From G963704535 sp963704535 (GTDB taxonomy: Bacteria > Chloroflexota > Chloroflexia > Chloroflexales > Roseiflexaceae), in assembly GCA_963704535.1 (NCBI GenBank), contig OY969916.1, positions 6,138,001 through 6,202,000 of the forward strand: 64,000 bases of DNA, in the 5' to 3' direction. The notes below the pieces were generated by a model. It did not search any database. It was given only the letters and a program-made list of their open reading frames with translations, and was not told the origin of the DNA. A program made the position numbers and the translations under genes. Shown here piece by piece: positions 55,755 to 64,000 of this stretch. Numbering within the stretch: the first letter of the stretch is position 1; every line of letters begins with the position of its first letter.

Positions 55755-57833
55755 CTATATCTCAAGTTTACCGGCCCAGTAGGACCGCAACGTGTCCAGC
55801 CAGTTGCCGTGCGCGGCCTCAAACGCGGCCATGGCCGGCTGGTCGAGCCAGCGGATCGTCAGCGCCAGGTGAGCCGGGGTTTCCTCGCGCGCCGTGCGCC
55901 TGACAAACGCCCGGAAATCGGGATTCCTGAAGCGCGCCGGCCAGTCGGGGAAGACCAGGCTGATCTGCAACGAGTAGGGATCTCTGAGACGCGGCTCGGC
56001 CAGGATCGGCACCGGCTGCTGGAGATCGCCCGCGATCGGCCGCAGCAGGATGTGCTCGACAATGTAGAAGCGCTCCTCGGGGTTCGCGATGCCGAGCTTG
56101 CTATACAGCCGCTGCTCCAGCCCTGAGCTGTTGGCACTGTCCCAGGGCAGCATGTAGTCGTGGCCCGTGCCACGCGCGCTGCTCAGGCGTGGGTAGTCCT
56201 GCAAAAAGAGCTGCTTGTCGCGGATCAGCTTATCGGGCGTGGCGCTCTCCGCCTCGGCCATGACCCCGTAGAGCACGAGCGAGTAGTCGGTAAACTGCTC
56301 GGCGAAGCGGGCCAGCAGATGGTTCAGAAAGCGTTGGCGGCGCCGGGCGTCGAGCGGCGTCTCGGCGGTCGCGGCGGGGTCCTCGGCGATCTGCCGCAGC
56401 CTCTCGCGGTGCGCGGGCAGGTCGGAGCGGCGGATATCGCCCAGACCCAGCGCCGGGTCATCGACCGGCTGCGAGAAGTAGGTCTGGGATGTCGGCGTGG
56501 AGAAGGCGAACAGGTCGCCGACATGCGCGAGCTGGACGAAGTAGTTCGCCAGCAGTTGGTCGAAAAACATCAGGTAGGCCGTGAGTTGGCGGGCCTGGGC
56601 CTGGCGCTGCGGCGAAGCCGAGGCCGGCAAGCCCATTGCGCCGATGCCGTAGACATCGGGGAACTGGTGCAGGAGCGAGTAGTAGCTTCCGGTGTGGCGA
56701 TCACGCCCCTGCGGCGGAGACAGGTCGGGCTGGTCGAACGCGGAGGCGTGTGCGGCGGCGCTCTGGCGCAAGTGCTGGTAGTAGGCGTCGAGCACCCTGG
56801 CGGCGCTCAGGCCCACCGCAAGCTGGTTGCGCTCCAGGCTGATGCTTGAGCTGACTGGGTTGAATTTCGGCGCCCGGCTCGCGTCCAGGCTCAATGTCCA
56901 TTCTTCGGGCCGACCGCCGGACGAGAGGCTGATCGTGCGCACTGCCCGCACGCCGGGTACGTCCATGATCTCACGGATCACGTCCGAGGCACGCAGCTCC
57001 GTGCGGCGCTCGGCCTGCTGGAGCGCGCCGGCACTGATAAAGCCGTGCTGGAGCAGCGGCCCCTCGAAGATATCCTCCACGCGCTGCCCGGCCGCCAGCA
57101 ACTCGCCCAGCGAGGAGAAGCGCACTGGCGGCGAGACATAATCGGCGATGCGCTGGTAGATCATCAGCAGCACCGCCTCGGCATCCTCGACTGCCTCGAT
57201 CTCGATACGCGCCTGGATCTGGATGTCTTCGGGGTCCAGGATGCGGATCTCCTCGAAGTCCTCGCCCAGCGGGCGGTTGGCGTGCAGCCGCCGGGCGACC
57301 TGCTGCAGCACCGCCGCGCGCTGCTCCATCGCGCCCTCGATGTACAGCAGGTCGGATATTTCGATCAGCACACGGTACAGCCCACTCAACCGGATCGGCT
57401 CGTCGGCCAGATCGTCGCCTTGCAGGCTCAGGGCGCGCTCGCCGGCGTGGAAGTAGAGCGGCAGATCCTGCGCCCCGGCCGGCGTGACCCAGGCGTTTTT
57501 AACGCCCTCCACGTCGATCGCCAGCCGGCGCATGTCATCGAGCGTGACGGGATGCGAGGTCAGGATCTGGGCTGGACCATACAGGCTGTCCGAGGCCGAC
57601 GCGTCAGCGCTGGTCAGCAGATCGGGCAACTCATAGTTGATCCGGTACGCCAGGTCGGTCAGCGCATAGCAGACCTGCTCCAGGATGGTGATGCCGGGGT
57701 CGTGGACATTGAAGTCGTTCCAGAGCTGCCCAGCCATCCGCTCAAGGTGCCCGATCCCGGCCCGGCGCAGCGCGGCGTAATCCATGGCCGGGTGCTCAGG
57801 CGGCGCGGTAGAGATGGTAGTTACAACATTCAT
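55755..57833 (-). CDS. eCIS baseplate wedge protein (Afp12/gpJ-like)
   Basis: A 692-residue structural protein. The N-terminal WNDFNVHDPGITILEQVCYA followed by LTDLAYRINYEL is the hallmark of baseplate J-like/Afp12 proteins. VTLDDMRRLAIDVEGVKNAW and EIEAVEDAEAVLLMIYQRIA are also typical of the baseplate wedge. It should form part of the six-fold baseplate that holds the spike and triggers sheath contraction. The C-terminal ~200 residues (ERFYIVEHILLRPI) are shared with eCIS proteins of other phyla by my recollection. It lies between the fiber gene and the beta-sandwich gene. Confidence 0.8.
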   Translation of the reverse strand: MNVVTTISTAPPEHPAMDYAALRRAGIGHLERMAGQLWNDFNVHDPGITILEQVCYALTDLAYRINYELPDLLTSADASASDSLYGPAQILTSHPVTLDDMRRLAIDVEGVKNAWVTPAGAQDLPLYFHAGERALSLQGDDLADEPIRLSGLYRVLIEISDLLYIEGAMEQRAAVLQQVARRLHANRPLGEDFEEIRILDPEDIQIQARIEIEAVEDAEAVLLMIYQRIADYVSPPVRFSSLGELLAAGQRVEDIFEGPLLQHGFISAGALQQAERRTELRASDVIREIMDVPGVRAVRTISLSSGGRPEEWTLSLDASRAPKFNPVSSSISLERNQLAVGLSAARVLDAYYQHLRQSAAAHASAFDQPDLSPPQGRDRHTGSYYSLLHQFPDVYGIGAMGLPASASPQRQAQARQLTAYLMFFDQLLANYFVQLAHVGDLFAFSTPTSQTYFSQPVDDPALGLGDIRRSDLPAHRERLRQIAEDPAATAETPLDARRRQRFLNHLLARFAEQFTDYSLVLYGVMAEAESATPDKLIRDKQLFLQDYPRLSSARGTGHDYMLPWDSANSSGLEQRLYSKLGIANPEERFYIVEHILLRPIAGDLQQPVPILAEPRLRDPYSLQISLVFPDWPARFRNPDFRAFVRRTAREETPAHLALTIRWLDQPAMAAFEAAHGNWLDTLRSYWAGKLEI

Positions 57834-57857
57834 GGCTGCTAGCTCAGCCTTTAACTA

Positions 57858-57900
57858 AGGTGACAAGGTGACAAGGTGACACGATGACAAGGTGAACAAG
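57858..57900. repeat. GGTGACAAG tandem repeat
   Basis: AAGGTGACAAGGTGACAAGG is followed by GTGACACGATGACAAGGTG, a short tandem repeat between the fiber and baseplate genes. The inverse-strand form occurs at 18,380 and 55,700. Confidence 0.65.
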
Positions 57901-57966
57901 TGAGCTGGTGATGCGCGGTTCCCGGCTCTTTGTTCTCTGTTCTTTGTTCGTCAGCCAGTGGTCGGT

Positions 57967-60316
57967 CTACAGCGTCGCGCACAGCAGCGTGCCCTCAAAG
58001 CCCGAACGGTAGTTATCGCAGCGGCCCGTGCCAGCCTGTTTGACATGCACCAGATCTCCGGCATTGAGCGTCAGGATGATGGTCCGAGATGCCGATCCAT
58101 AGATAGTATTCGGCCAGGCCAAGATGCAGCGCTCATCGCTTTCAGCTGTAGTGGTGCCACCGCTATTCGCGGCCACGCCGTTAACCATCAACAGCCACTG
58201 CAACCACTCGGTAAGCGACTCATTCGTTCGCTGGCCGGTCATCGTAAACAGGTAGACCCCCTTGACCGGGGCGGTGAACTTCGACGTGGTGGTGCTGTAC
58301 GCACTCCCGACATTCTGGGAAGTCTGCTGCATGGGCAGCGGGTCCTGCGCGCCGATGCGCGCATTGCTGTCCACGTAGGCCGAGAAGTACACCTGCTGCG
58401 CGGCGACGTACCCGCTCACCTGGAGCGAACTGGCGACTCTGACCACCCCGGTGCCGCGCGGCTTCAAGCCCAGATCCTGGTTGGTGTTCGAGCCGGTGGC
58501 GTAGATCGTGTTGTGGCCGAAGCCGATCCCCTGGCTCCCGTTGCTGTGCCGGAACTCGACACCGTCTGAGTCGAACGCAAAGTCGCCCGTGACATACAGG
58601 CCCTTGACCGCTGTCGGGTGCGTGCCGCTGCGGGTGGCTGATAGAACATCGAGTTTCGCCACCGGATCGGTTGTACCGACGCCGACGCTACCTGACGGCA
58701 GCAGAACAATATGGTCATCGGCATCGTTGCCGACCCCTAGCTCCAGCGTGCCTTTTTCGCCGCCGCGTGTGTTGTGGTAGCGTACCCAGGCCGAGTCGCC
58801 AGAGCCGCCGAACGGGTCGGTGGGAAACATGATCCCGGTGCTGGATGTGCTGCCCGTCGAGGGCGTGATCGCCCCAGTGACCTGGATCGAGCTGGAGACT
58901 CTGACCACCCCGGTGCCGCGCGGCTTCAAGCCCAGATCCTGGTTGGCGTTCGAGCCGGCGGCGTAGATCGTGTTGAAGCCGAAGCCGATCCCCTGGCTCC
59001 CGTTGCTGTGCCGGAACTCGACCCCATCCGAGTCGCCCCCGAATTCGCCGGTGACATACAGGCCCTTGATCGCTGTGGGGTGCGTGCCGCTGCGGGTGAT
59101 CTGCTGCACATCCAGCCGCGCCACCGGGGCGGTTGTGCCAATGCCGACGTTGCCGTTGCCGTCGACAATCATCCTGGTAATCGGCGCACTCCCCTTGCTG
59201 CGGCGGCCCGTGGCGTCGGTAGAGCCGCCGGGGGAGGTCAGGATGGCCAGCCCGCCGCCATGAGTTTGGATTCATGTTGAGATCGACCACCGCCAGGATC
59301 TGGGCCACGCTCCACTCATCAGTGGCATTTGTCACACGGAGGTCGATCAGCGAAGCTGGGTAGCCATTGAGCGATTTTGTCGCGCTGTGGCGGCGAGTGA
59401 GGATCAAGTCGGCCTTCTCCGCGCCGTAGCTCAACCCGCCGTTTGATGATGCATCCGTCTGCGTGTCGGCGGTGCCTTTGTTGATGTCGAGCGGGCCTTC
59501 CGCAGCGACCGACCCGATACTCACGCCGCCGGAAGGCACCAGCGCGATATGGTCGTCGGTGTCGTTGCCGATGCCGATCTCAAGCGTGCCCTTTTCGCCG
59601 CCGCGCGCGTTGTGGTAGCGCACCCAGGCCGCGTCGCCGGTGCCGCCGAACGCATCGGTGGGAAACATGATCCCGGTGCTGGATGTGCTGCCCGCTGTTA
59701 CCTGGAGCGCGCCCAGGACTTTGACCATCCCGGTCCCGCGCGGTTTCAAACTCAGATCCTGGTTGGCGTTCGAGCCGGCGGCGTAGATCGTGTTGTAGCC
59801 GAAGCCGATCCCCTGCTTACTGTCGCTATGGCGAAACTCGACGCCGTCTGAGTCGGCCCCAAAGTCGCCCGTGACATACAGACCCTTGGCCGCTGTGGGG
59901 TGCGAGCCGCTGCGGGTGGCTGATAGAACGTCGAGTTTCGCCACCGGGCTGATCGTCCCCACGCCGACGTTGCCGCTGCTGCGGTCGATAAACAGCCGGC
60001 TCTTGCCTTCGCCGTCGCCGATGTTCAACCCCAGCCGGGCACTGGCCGAGTTGCCGGAGCTGGCGCGCGGGTTCAGGCTGAGCGTCCAGGCCGGGCTCTG
60101 GTCGCTGAAGCTCTGGTAGACCTGGAGCGCCTTTTTCTCACTGGTGTTGTCGCCGGCGGCCTCGACGCTCAACGGGTTGCCGGGCAGCTTGACTAGGCCG
60201 TCATCCTTCTGGTTGAGTAGGCCATCGATCAGCTCGGCGAAGTTGCTCTCGGTGGGAATACTGTTTTTGACGAAGTAGGATTTGAGTTCCTTACGGTTTC
60301 TGGTCGTGACATCCAT
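57967..60316 (-). CDS. eCIS tail fiber with repeated modules and C1q-like tip, frameshifted
   Basis: A fiber of ~783 residues when one extra base near 59,262-59,275 is removed. The N-terminus (RNRKELKSYFVKNSIPTESN, FAELIDGLLNQKDD) is typical of fiber attachment regions. Three long repeats follow, each with GVGTxxPVAKLDVLSATRSG, GLYVTGDF, VEFRHSNGSQGIGFG, NTIYAAGSNANQDL and LKPRGTG segments. Between them lie STSSTGIMFPTD and RYHNARGGEKGTLE units. The C-terminal ~130 residues look like a C1q-type trimeric head: TSKFTAPVKGVYLFTMTGQR and LNAGDLVHVKQ with a FEGTLLCATL end. The tip would bind the target cell. The frameshift falls after VVDLNMN and may be a sequence error within repeats. Confidence 0.75.
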
Positions 60317-60342
60317 AGGGCCTGCCCTCCATCTCCGATGTC

Positions 60343-60524
60343 CATGCGGCTACGCCGCACACTGAGCAATGAACATGTGGGAGGAGTTTTTCTTGAGGGG
60401 CGACCCCTCAAACTCCCCTTTTCACGTTAGACCTCATGCGGCTACGCCGCACACTGAGCGATGAACATGTGGGAGGAGTTTTTCTTGAGGGGCGACCCCC
60501 TCAAACTCCCCCTTTTTCACGTTA
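60343..60524. repeat. Two ~88-bp tandem repeats with hairpins
   Basis: Copies at 60343-60429 and 60435-60524 share CATGCGGCTACGCCGCACAC, GAACATGTGGGAGGAGTTTT and the hairpin CTTGAGGGGCGACCCCTCAA with a CTCCCC-TTTTTCACG tail. The second copy ends in the stop codon of the Afp11-like gene. This is the hairpin family again, now as a longer unit. Confidence 0.8.
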
Positions 60525-63500
60525 ACCCACAATAAAATCAAGCTCGATCTTCATATAGTTGATCCCAGTGAACGACTGCTCCTCGAACCCGGTCGCGGGG
60601 ATCATATCGATCTCATGCTGGCGCGCGGCTACGAGCACGCTGTCGGGCCGCTCGGCCTCGACCCAGTAGCCCTCGTTGGCCGAGGGCACGATCAGCCTGA
60701 AGGTGCGGCCATCCTCGCTGCTGAACAGCTTGATCTTGGCAACATAATCCACATACGGTCGCTCTTCGATAAAGTTGATGATCACATTGGCGTACATCCG
60801 GCCACCGATCACAATCTCGGCGCCCTCCTCGTAGGCCCATGGCGAAAGGAAACGGTTCAGGTCCTCGTTTAGGCGTTGCTTGTAGAAGCCCTCGTTGTTG
60901 CCGGGGCGGAAGCGCACTGCAAAGCGCACCTTGACCCGCACGTAGTGGGCGTTTTTCACCCGGACCATGGCGAAGGCCGGGCTGTTCTCGGCCAGGTAGG
61001 ACTTGATATTGGCGATTTGGTCGGCCGGGGCCTTTGGCGCGAAGGGGTCGAAAGGCAACTTGTTCCTGATATTGGGGATCACAATAATCTCGACTCGGCC
61101 GGGCGCATCGGGGGCGGCCGGCAGACACTTGGCCTTGTAGACCTGCGGGAAGCGCTCCAGGATCATGCGCTCGTAGTCCCAGATCGTCAGCGCGCGGTGC
61201 TTGTGCCGCAGGCGCTCGCTGGTGCGGGTGTAGAAACTCTGGTCCTGCTCGGCCATCTTGCCGCCGTAGGAGGTGTAGGGCTGGCGAATGCCGGCGACCT
61301 CCGGCAGCGGCTCCACCAGCTCGGCGATGCTGCCGGCGGGCAGCGGTCGGTCAAGGTGGTCGGGCGCATTGTCGCGATCGGCGAAGGTGGCCGTCACCGC
61401 CTGGGTGTGGATCGCGATCGTATCGCAGACGCCGGCGCTGTTCTGGGCTATCGCCGCGCGGAGCCAGTACAGGCCGGGCGGCAGCAGCGTGCTGGGCTGC
61501 GCGGGCGGCAGCGCCAGCGCGACGATACCGGAGTTAATCAGGTCGCGGGTGGTGTCCAGCAGCACCCCGCCCTCGCCCAGGCTGACCCAGCGGTCGCCGC
61601 TCAGGTAGCTCCACTGCACCGGCGCGCGCTCCTGGTCGGGGTCGGCGCTGCCCTCGGCCAACTGGAACAGCAGCGTCAGGTCCTGCGGCGGCTGGGCGGC
61701 GGCGATACCAAGATATAACTCGCCCTCGTAGCCGTACTGCGGCAGGAACAGGTAGCGCGCCGAGTTGGGATCGGGCTGGGCCTCGCTGTAGCCGAAGGGG
61801 TGGATGTGGAAGATACGGTCGGCCTGCGCGCCGGGCTGGTAGCTCGCCATCAGGATCTCCAGCGACGCGCTGTAGTCCAGGCTCAAGCGCTTGAGCTTGG
61901 GCGTGTAGGGCGGGTTGATCTGGTAGTCGGCCGCGTTCACGGTGGTGCCCGTTTTGGACAGCGCGACACTCAGCTCCAGCGATCTCCTGGCTACCGCCGC
62001 AGGGTAGGCTTCGTGCTGGAAGTCGAGCGCGTTCAGCTCCCACTGCACGTAGCGATTCCAGTCCAGCAGGTCGTCGTCGGTCACGAGTTCGCCGGCGCGC
62101 GCATACACGTATCCCGGACGCCCGGTAGCGACGGCGGCGGGCAGATCAGGGATGTCGATGCTATACAATGCACTCGCCTTAGGGCTGGCGAACAGCGGCG
62201 CCTCCGGGAGCAGCGGCAGCTCGATCCGCTGGTCGATCAGGCTGATGCGGGCGGTGAAGCTCTGGTTGGACTTGATCGTGAGATCGGGGTAGTTTTTGTA
62301 GTATGTCTTCAGGTCATCGGGAGGGCGCATCCACTCGATGTTGAAGCGCAGGCTGTCGAGCTTTTTGTAGACCAACTCGGGGTGGCCGAGGTACAGGCGC
62401 GCGCCGGCGCTTGGGCTGGAGCCGAACGGCTCAAAGGGCTTGCCGGCGTCCAGGACCGCCTCGTCGTTCTGGGCTTGCTGCGGCGTCAGCCCGGCCACCG
62501 CCGCCCGCAGGTGGACGCGCAGAAGCACCAGGTCCCTGAACGGCTGGTAGTGGCTGATGTACCGACCGGTTTCGGGCTCGGCCGGCGCGGGCTGCCAGAT
62601 CTGCCGCAACATCAGCCGCAGCACCGGCCAGGACGCGACGAACTGAGTCTGCTCGGTCGGTGGCGGCGCCAGCGCGGCGATGTTCTCCGCAAAGGTCAAT
62701 ACGAATTGGAGCGCCTGCGGCTTCGGCGCGGGTACCGCGATCCCCGACAGGGAGCTGTAGTCGCCGATCGTCACCTTGATGGTATCGGGCTTGATCCAAC
62801 CTTTTTCGGTGCTGATCTCGATCTGGAATGGCTCATCGCCCGGCTTGGCCGCGCTGGAGAGGGCTGGGAACAGCGCGCGGATCGCCTCGGTACGAAACTG
62901 GTCGGCCGCGAAGCCGAGCGTGAGGGTGATCGTGCGCTGGCCCTCGCTCAACGCCAGCAGCGGCGAGCTGATCGCCCAGCCCAACGTGGAGGGCGGCACG
63001 GGATCATCCTGGCTCACCACCGGCTGGCCCTGGCCGAAGGTCTTCCAGCGCGGCGGGTCGGTTTCGACCGTGCCCTCCTGCTTTACCTTGACCGCAGTGG
63101 CATCGGCGGCCGGGTACAGGTTGAGCCACTCCTCTTTTTGGGCCACCGGCTCACCCAGCCGCGAGCGCTGGGCCAGCTCCACGACGCGGTAGGTGCGGTC
63201 CCACTCTTCGGCGGTGATCGCGCTGCCCGACGACGCACGCGCCCGCACATCGCGTAGGAACAGCACATCGCCCTCGTCACGGATGTACTGTTCCAATTGG
63301 TCCAGCGCGGTCGACGAGGATTGCTCGCCCAGCGCGACGGCGATCATCGCGTCGAAGCCCTGCTCCTCGCGGGTCTGGCGCAGCAGATCTCTGCGCTCGG
63401 CATAGACCTTGGCGCGGTGCGCGCCGGCCAGGATCGCCTCGGCCTTGTCCCACTCCTGGGGGCTGGCATCCGGCTTCTCGGCCACGGCCATGAGGTAGGC

Positions 63501-64000
63501 AAACTCCTGGAGCGGCATGAAAAAGAACGCCTCGACGGCCTGCACCTGCTTGTAGTAGCTGTCGATATCGGCGATCGCCGCGCCGCTGACCGGGCTGGGG
63601 TACTTCAGCGGGCCGACCGCTGCCTCCAGGTTGGCCGCGAATGCATTGGCCGCGTACGGCGGCTGGACGGGGAATGTGTAGGGTGGCTCGGCGCTGGGGT
63701 TCAGCTTGCCCTTGCGCTGCCCGGCCGCCTCCAGGATGCGGTTGATCTCGCCCCACTCATTGTCGATCCGCACCTTGATCTGCATCATGCGGTAGAAGTC
63801 GTCGAGATCGTCGAAGTACAGGCGCTCGTGAATAAACTGCTGTACGCTGGCGCGGATGCGCTGGTCGTACAGATCGTAGATGTCCTCCACCTCGGTCAGT
63901 TCGTCGAAGTTCGGCGCGCCGCCCAGGGCAGTCTTGAGATTGGCATCAAAGTCGCGCGGATTGGTGGGCTGCAACTTAAAGTTCGCGTTGCCGGTGCGCT
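60522..64000 (-). CDS. eCIS baseplate protein (Afp11/gpJ-like), N-terminus beyond window
   Basis: At least 1,159 residues. The frame is open to the window edge, so the start lies beyond 64000. The visible N-terminal part is helical (FDELTEVEDIYDLYDQRIRA, FIHERLYFDDLDDFYRMMQI). The C-terminal third has the baseplate J features: RLRHKHRALTIWDYERMILE, RFPQVYKAKCLPAAP, RVEIIVIPNIRN and RFAVRFRPGNNEGFYKQRLN. LNRFLSPWAYEEGAEIVIGG and VIINFIEERPYVDYV follow. This is the layout of the large Afp11-type baseplate protein. It is the first visible gene of the eCIS array, and sheath, tube and spike genes should lie upstream. Confidence 0.8.
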   Translation of the reverse strand, partial: RTGNANFKLQPTNPRDFDANLKTALGGAPNFDELTEVEDIYDLYDQRIRASVQQFIHERLYFDDLDDFYRMMQIKVRIDNEWGEINRILEAAGQRKGKLNPSAEPPYTFPVQPPYAANAFAANLEAAVGPLKYPSPVSGAAIADIDSYYKQVQAVEAFFFMPLQEFAYLMAVAEKPDASPQEWDKAEAILAGAHRAKVYAERRDLLRQTREEQGFDAMIAVALGEQSSSTALDQLEQYIRDEGDVLFLRDVRARASSGSAITAEEWDRTYRVVELAQRSRLGEPVAQKEEWLNLYPAADATAVKVKQEGTVETDPPRWKTFGQGQPVVSQDDPVPPSTLGWAISSPLLALSEGQRTITLTLGFAADQFRTEAIRALFPALSSAAKPGDEPFQIEISTEKGWIKPDTIKVTIGDYSSLSGIAVPAPKPQALQFVLTFAENIAALAPPPTEQTQFVASWPVLRLMLRQIWQPAPAEPETGRYISHYQPFRDLVLLRVHLRAAVAGLTPQQAQNDEAVLDAGKPFEPFGSSPSAGARLYLGHPELVYKKLDSLRFNIEWMRPPDDLKTYYKNYPDLTIKSNQSFTARISLIDQRIELPLLPEAPLFASPKASALYSIDIPDLPAAVATGRPGYVYARAGELVTDDDLLDWNRYVQWELNALDFQHEAYPAAVARRSLELSVALSKTGTTVNAADYQINPPYTPKLKRLSLDYSASLEILMASYQPGAQADRIFHIHPFGYSEAQPDPNSARYLFLPQYGYEGELYLGIAAAQPPQDLTLLFQLAEGSADPDQERAPVQWSYLSGDRWVSLGEGGVLLDTTRDLINSGIVALALPPAQPSTLLPPGLYWLRAAIAQNSAGVCDTIAIHTQAVTATFADRDNAPDHLDRPLPAGSIAELVEPLPEVAGIRQPYTSYGGKMAEQDQSFYTRTSERLRHKHRALTIWDYERMILERFPQVYKAKCLPAAPDAPGRVEIIVIPNIRNKLPFDPFAPKAPADQIANIKSYLAENSPAFAMVRVKNAHYVRVKVRFAVRFRPGNNEGFYKQRLNEDLNRFLSPWAYEEGAEIVIGGRMYANVIINFIEERPYVDYVAKIKLFSSEDGRTFRLIVPSANEGYWVEAERPDSVLVAARQHEIDMIPATGFEEQSFTGINYMKIELDFIVG

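Noticed and set aside
46377..64000. Reading the contractile cluster as an ordinary myophage prophage
   Set aside because: No capsid, portal, terminase or integrase gene is present in the visible part, while AAA+ ATPase, CIS tape-measure and DUF4157 genes point to eCIS. The unseen upstream half could still change this.

Overview
The window is GC-rich, about two-thirds G+C by eye. Its gene content fits the phylum Chloroflexota, probably class Chloroflexia (Roseiflexus/Kouleothrix-like). This is an inference from gene styles: zinc-ribbon proteins fused to FHA, degenerate J and Ser/Thr kinase domains, a VanW protein with repeats, GT-C-like membrane proteins, and many families of short intergenic repeats. 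No rRNA, tRNA or CRISPR array was seen. Several promoters carry an extended -10 of the form TGn-TATAAT (map, dnaN, smc, a DMT permease, and others).

Positions 1-34,000 are mostly housekeeping genes: an aminotransferase tail, map, pdxH, aconitase, a GH1 beta-glucosidase next to gpmI, a membrane PAS histidine kinase, secA, a Yip1-family protein, a VanW protein, a degenerate J/TPR protein, an FHA protein, a class I glutamine amidotransferase, dnaN, rel (ppGpp), a Ser/Thr kinase, a sigma-like/transmembrane fusion, and smc. The smc gene is split in its Walker A codons by a 561-residue intein with a homing endonuclease. Near its 3' end it also carries a stretch resembling the intergenic repeats. 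Positions 34,000-46,400 are a mixed region: a GT-C-like membrane protein, a HAD phosphatase, a broken IS4-type element inside a palindromic repeat, an amidase, an ATGA-coupled P-loop kinase and ROK sugar kinase, an alditol-oxidase-like flavoprotein, a Uma2 nuclease, a small helical protein and a DMT permease.

Positions 46,377-64,000 (minus strand) hold the distal half of an extracellular contractile injection system (eCIS, a phage-tail-like device of the Afp/PVC type). In transcription order they are: a large Afp11-like baseplate protein (cut by the window edge), a fiber with repeated modules and a C1q-like tip, an Afp12-like baseplate wedge protein, a protein of repeated beta-sandwich units, the tape-measure protein, an AAA+ ATPase, and three candidate cargo proteins. 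Two cargo proteins carry the eCIS-associated DUF4157 domain. The third lacks it and ends in a deaminase-like toxin domain. All three share a short N-terminal motif. This locus is the most interesting part of the window. Sheath, tube and spike genes should lie beyond position 64,000.

Five genes (pdxH, acn, smc, the fiber gene and the transposase) need a single-base correction to read through. In essential genes this more likely reflects sequence errors than real inactivation, so reading frames should be checked against reads.
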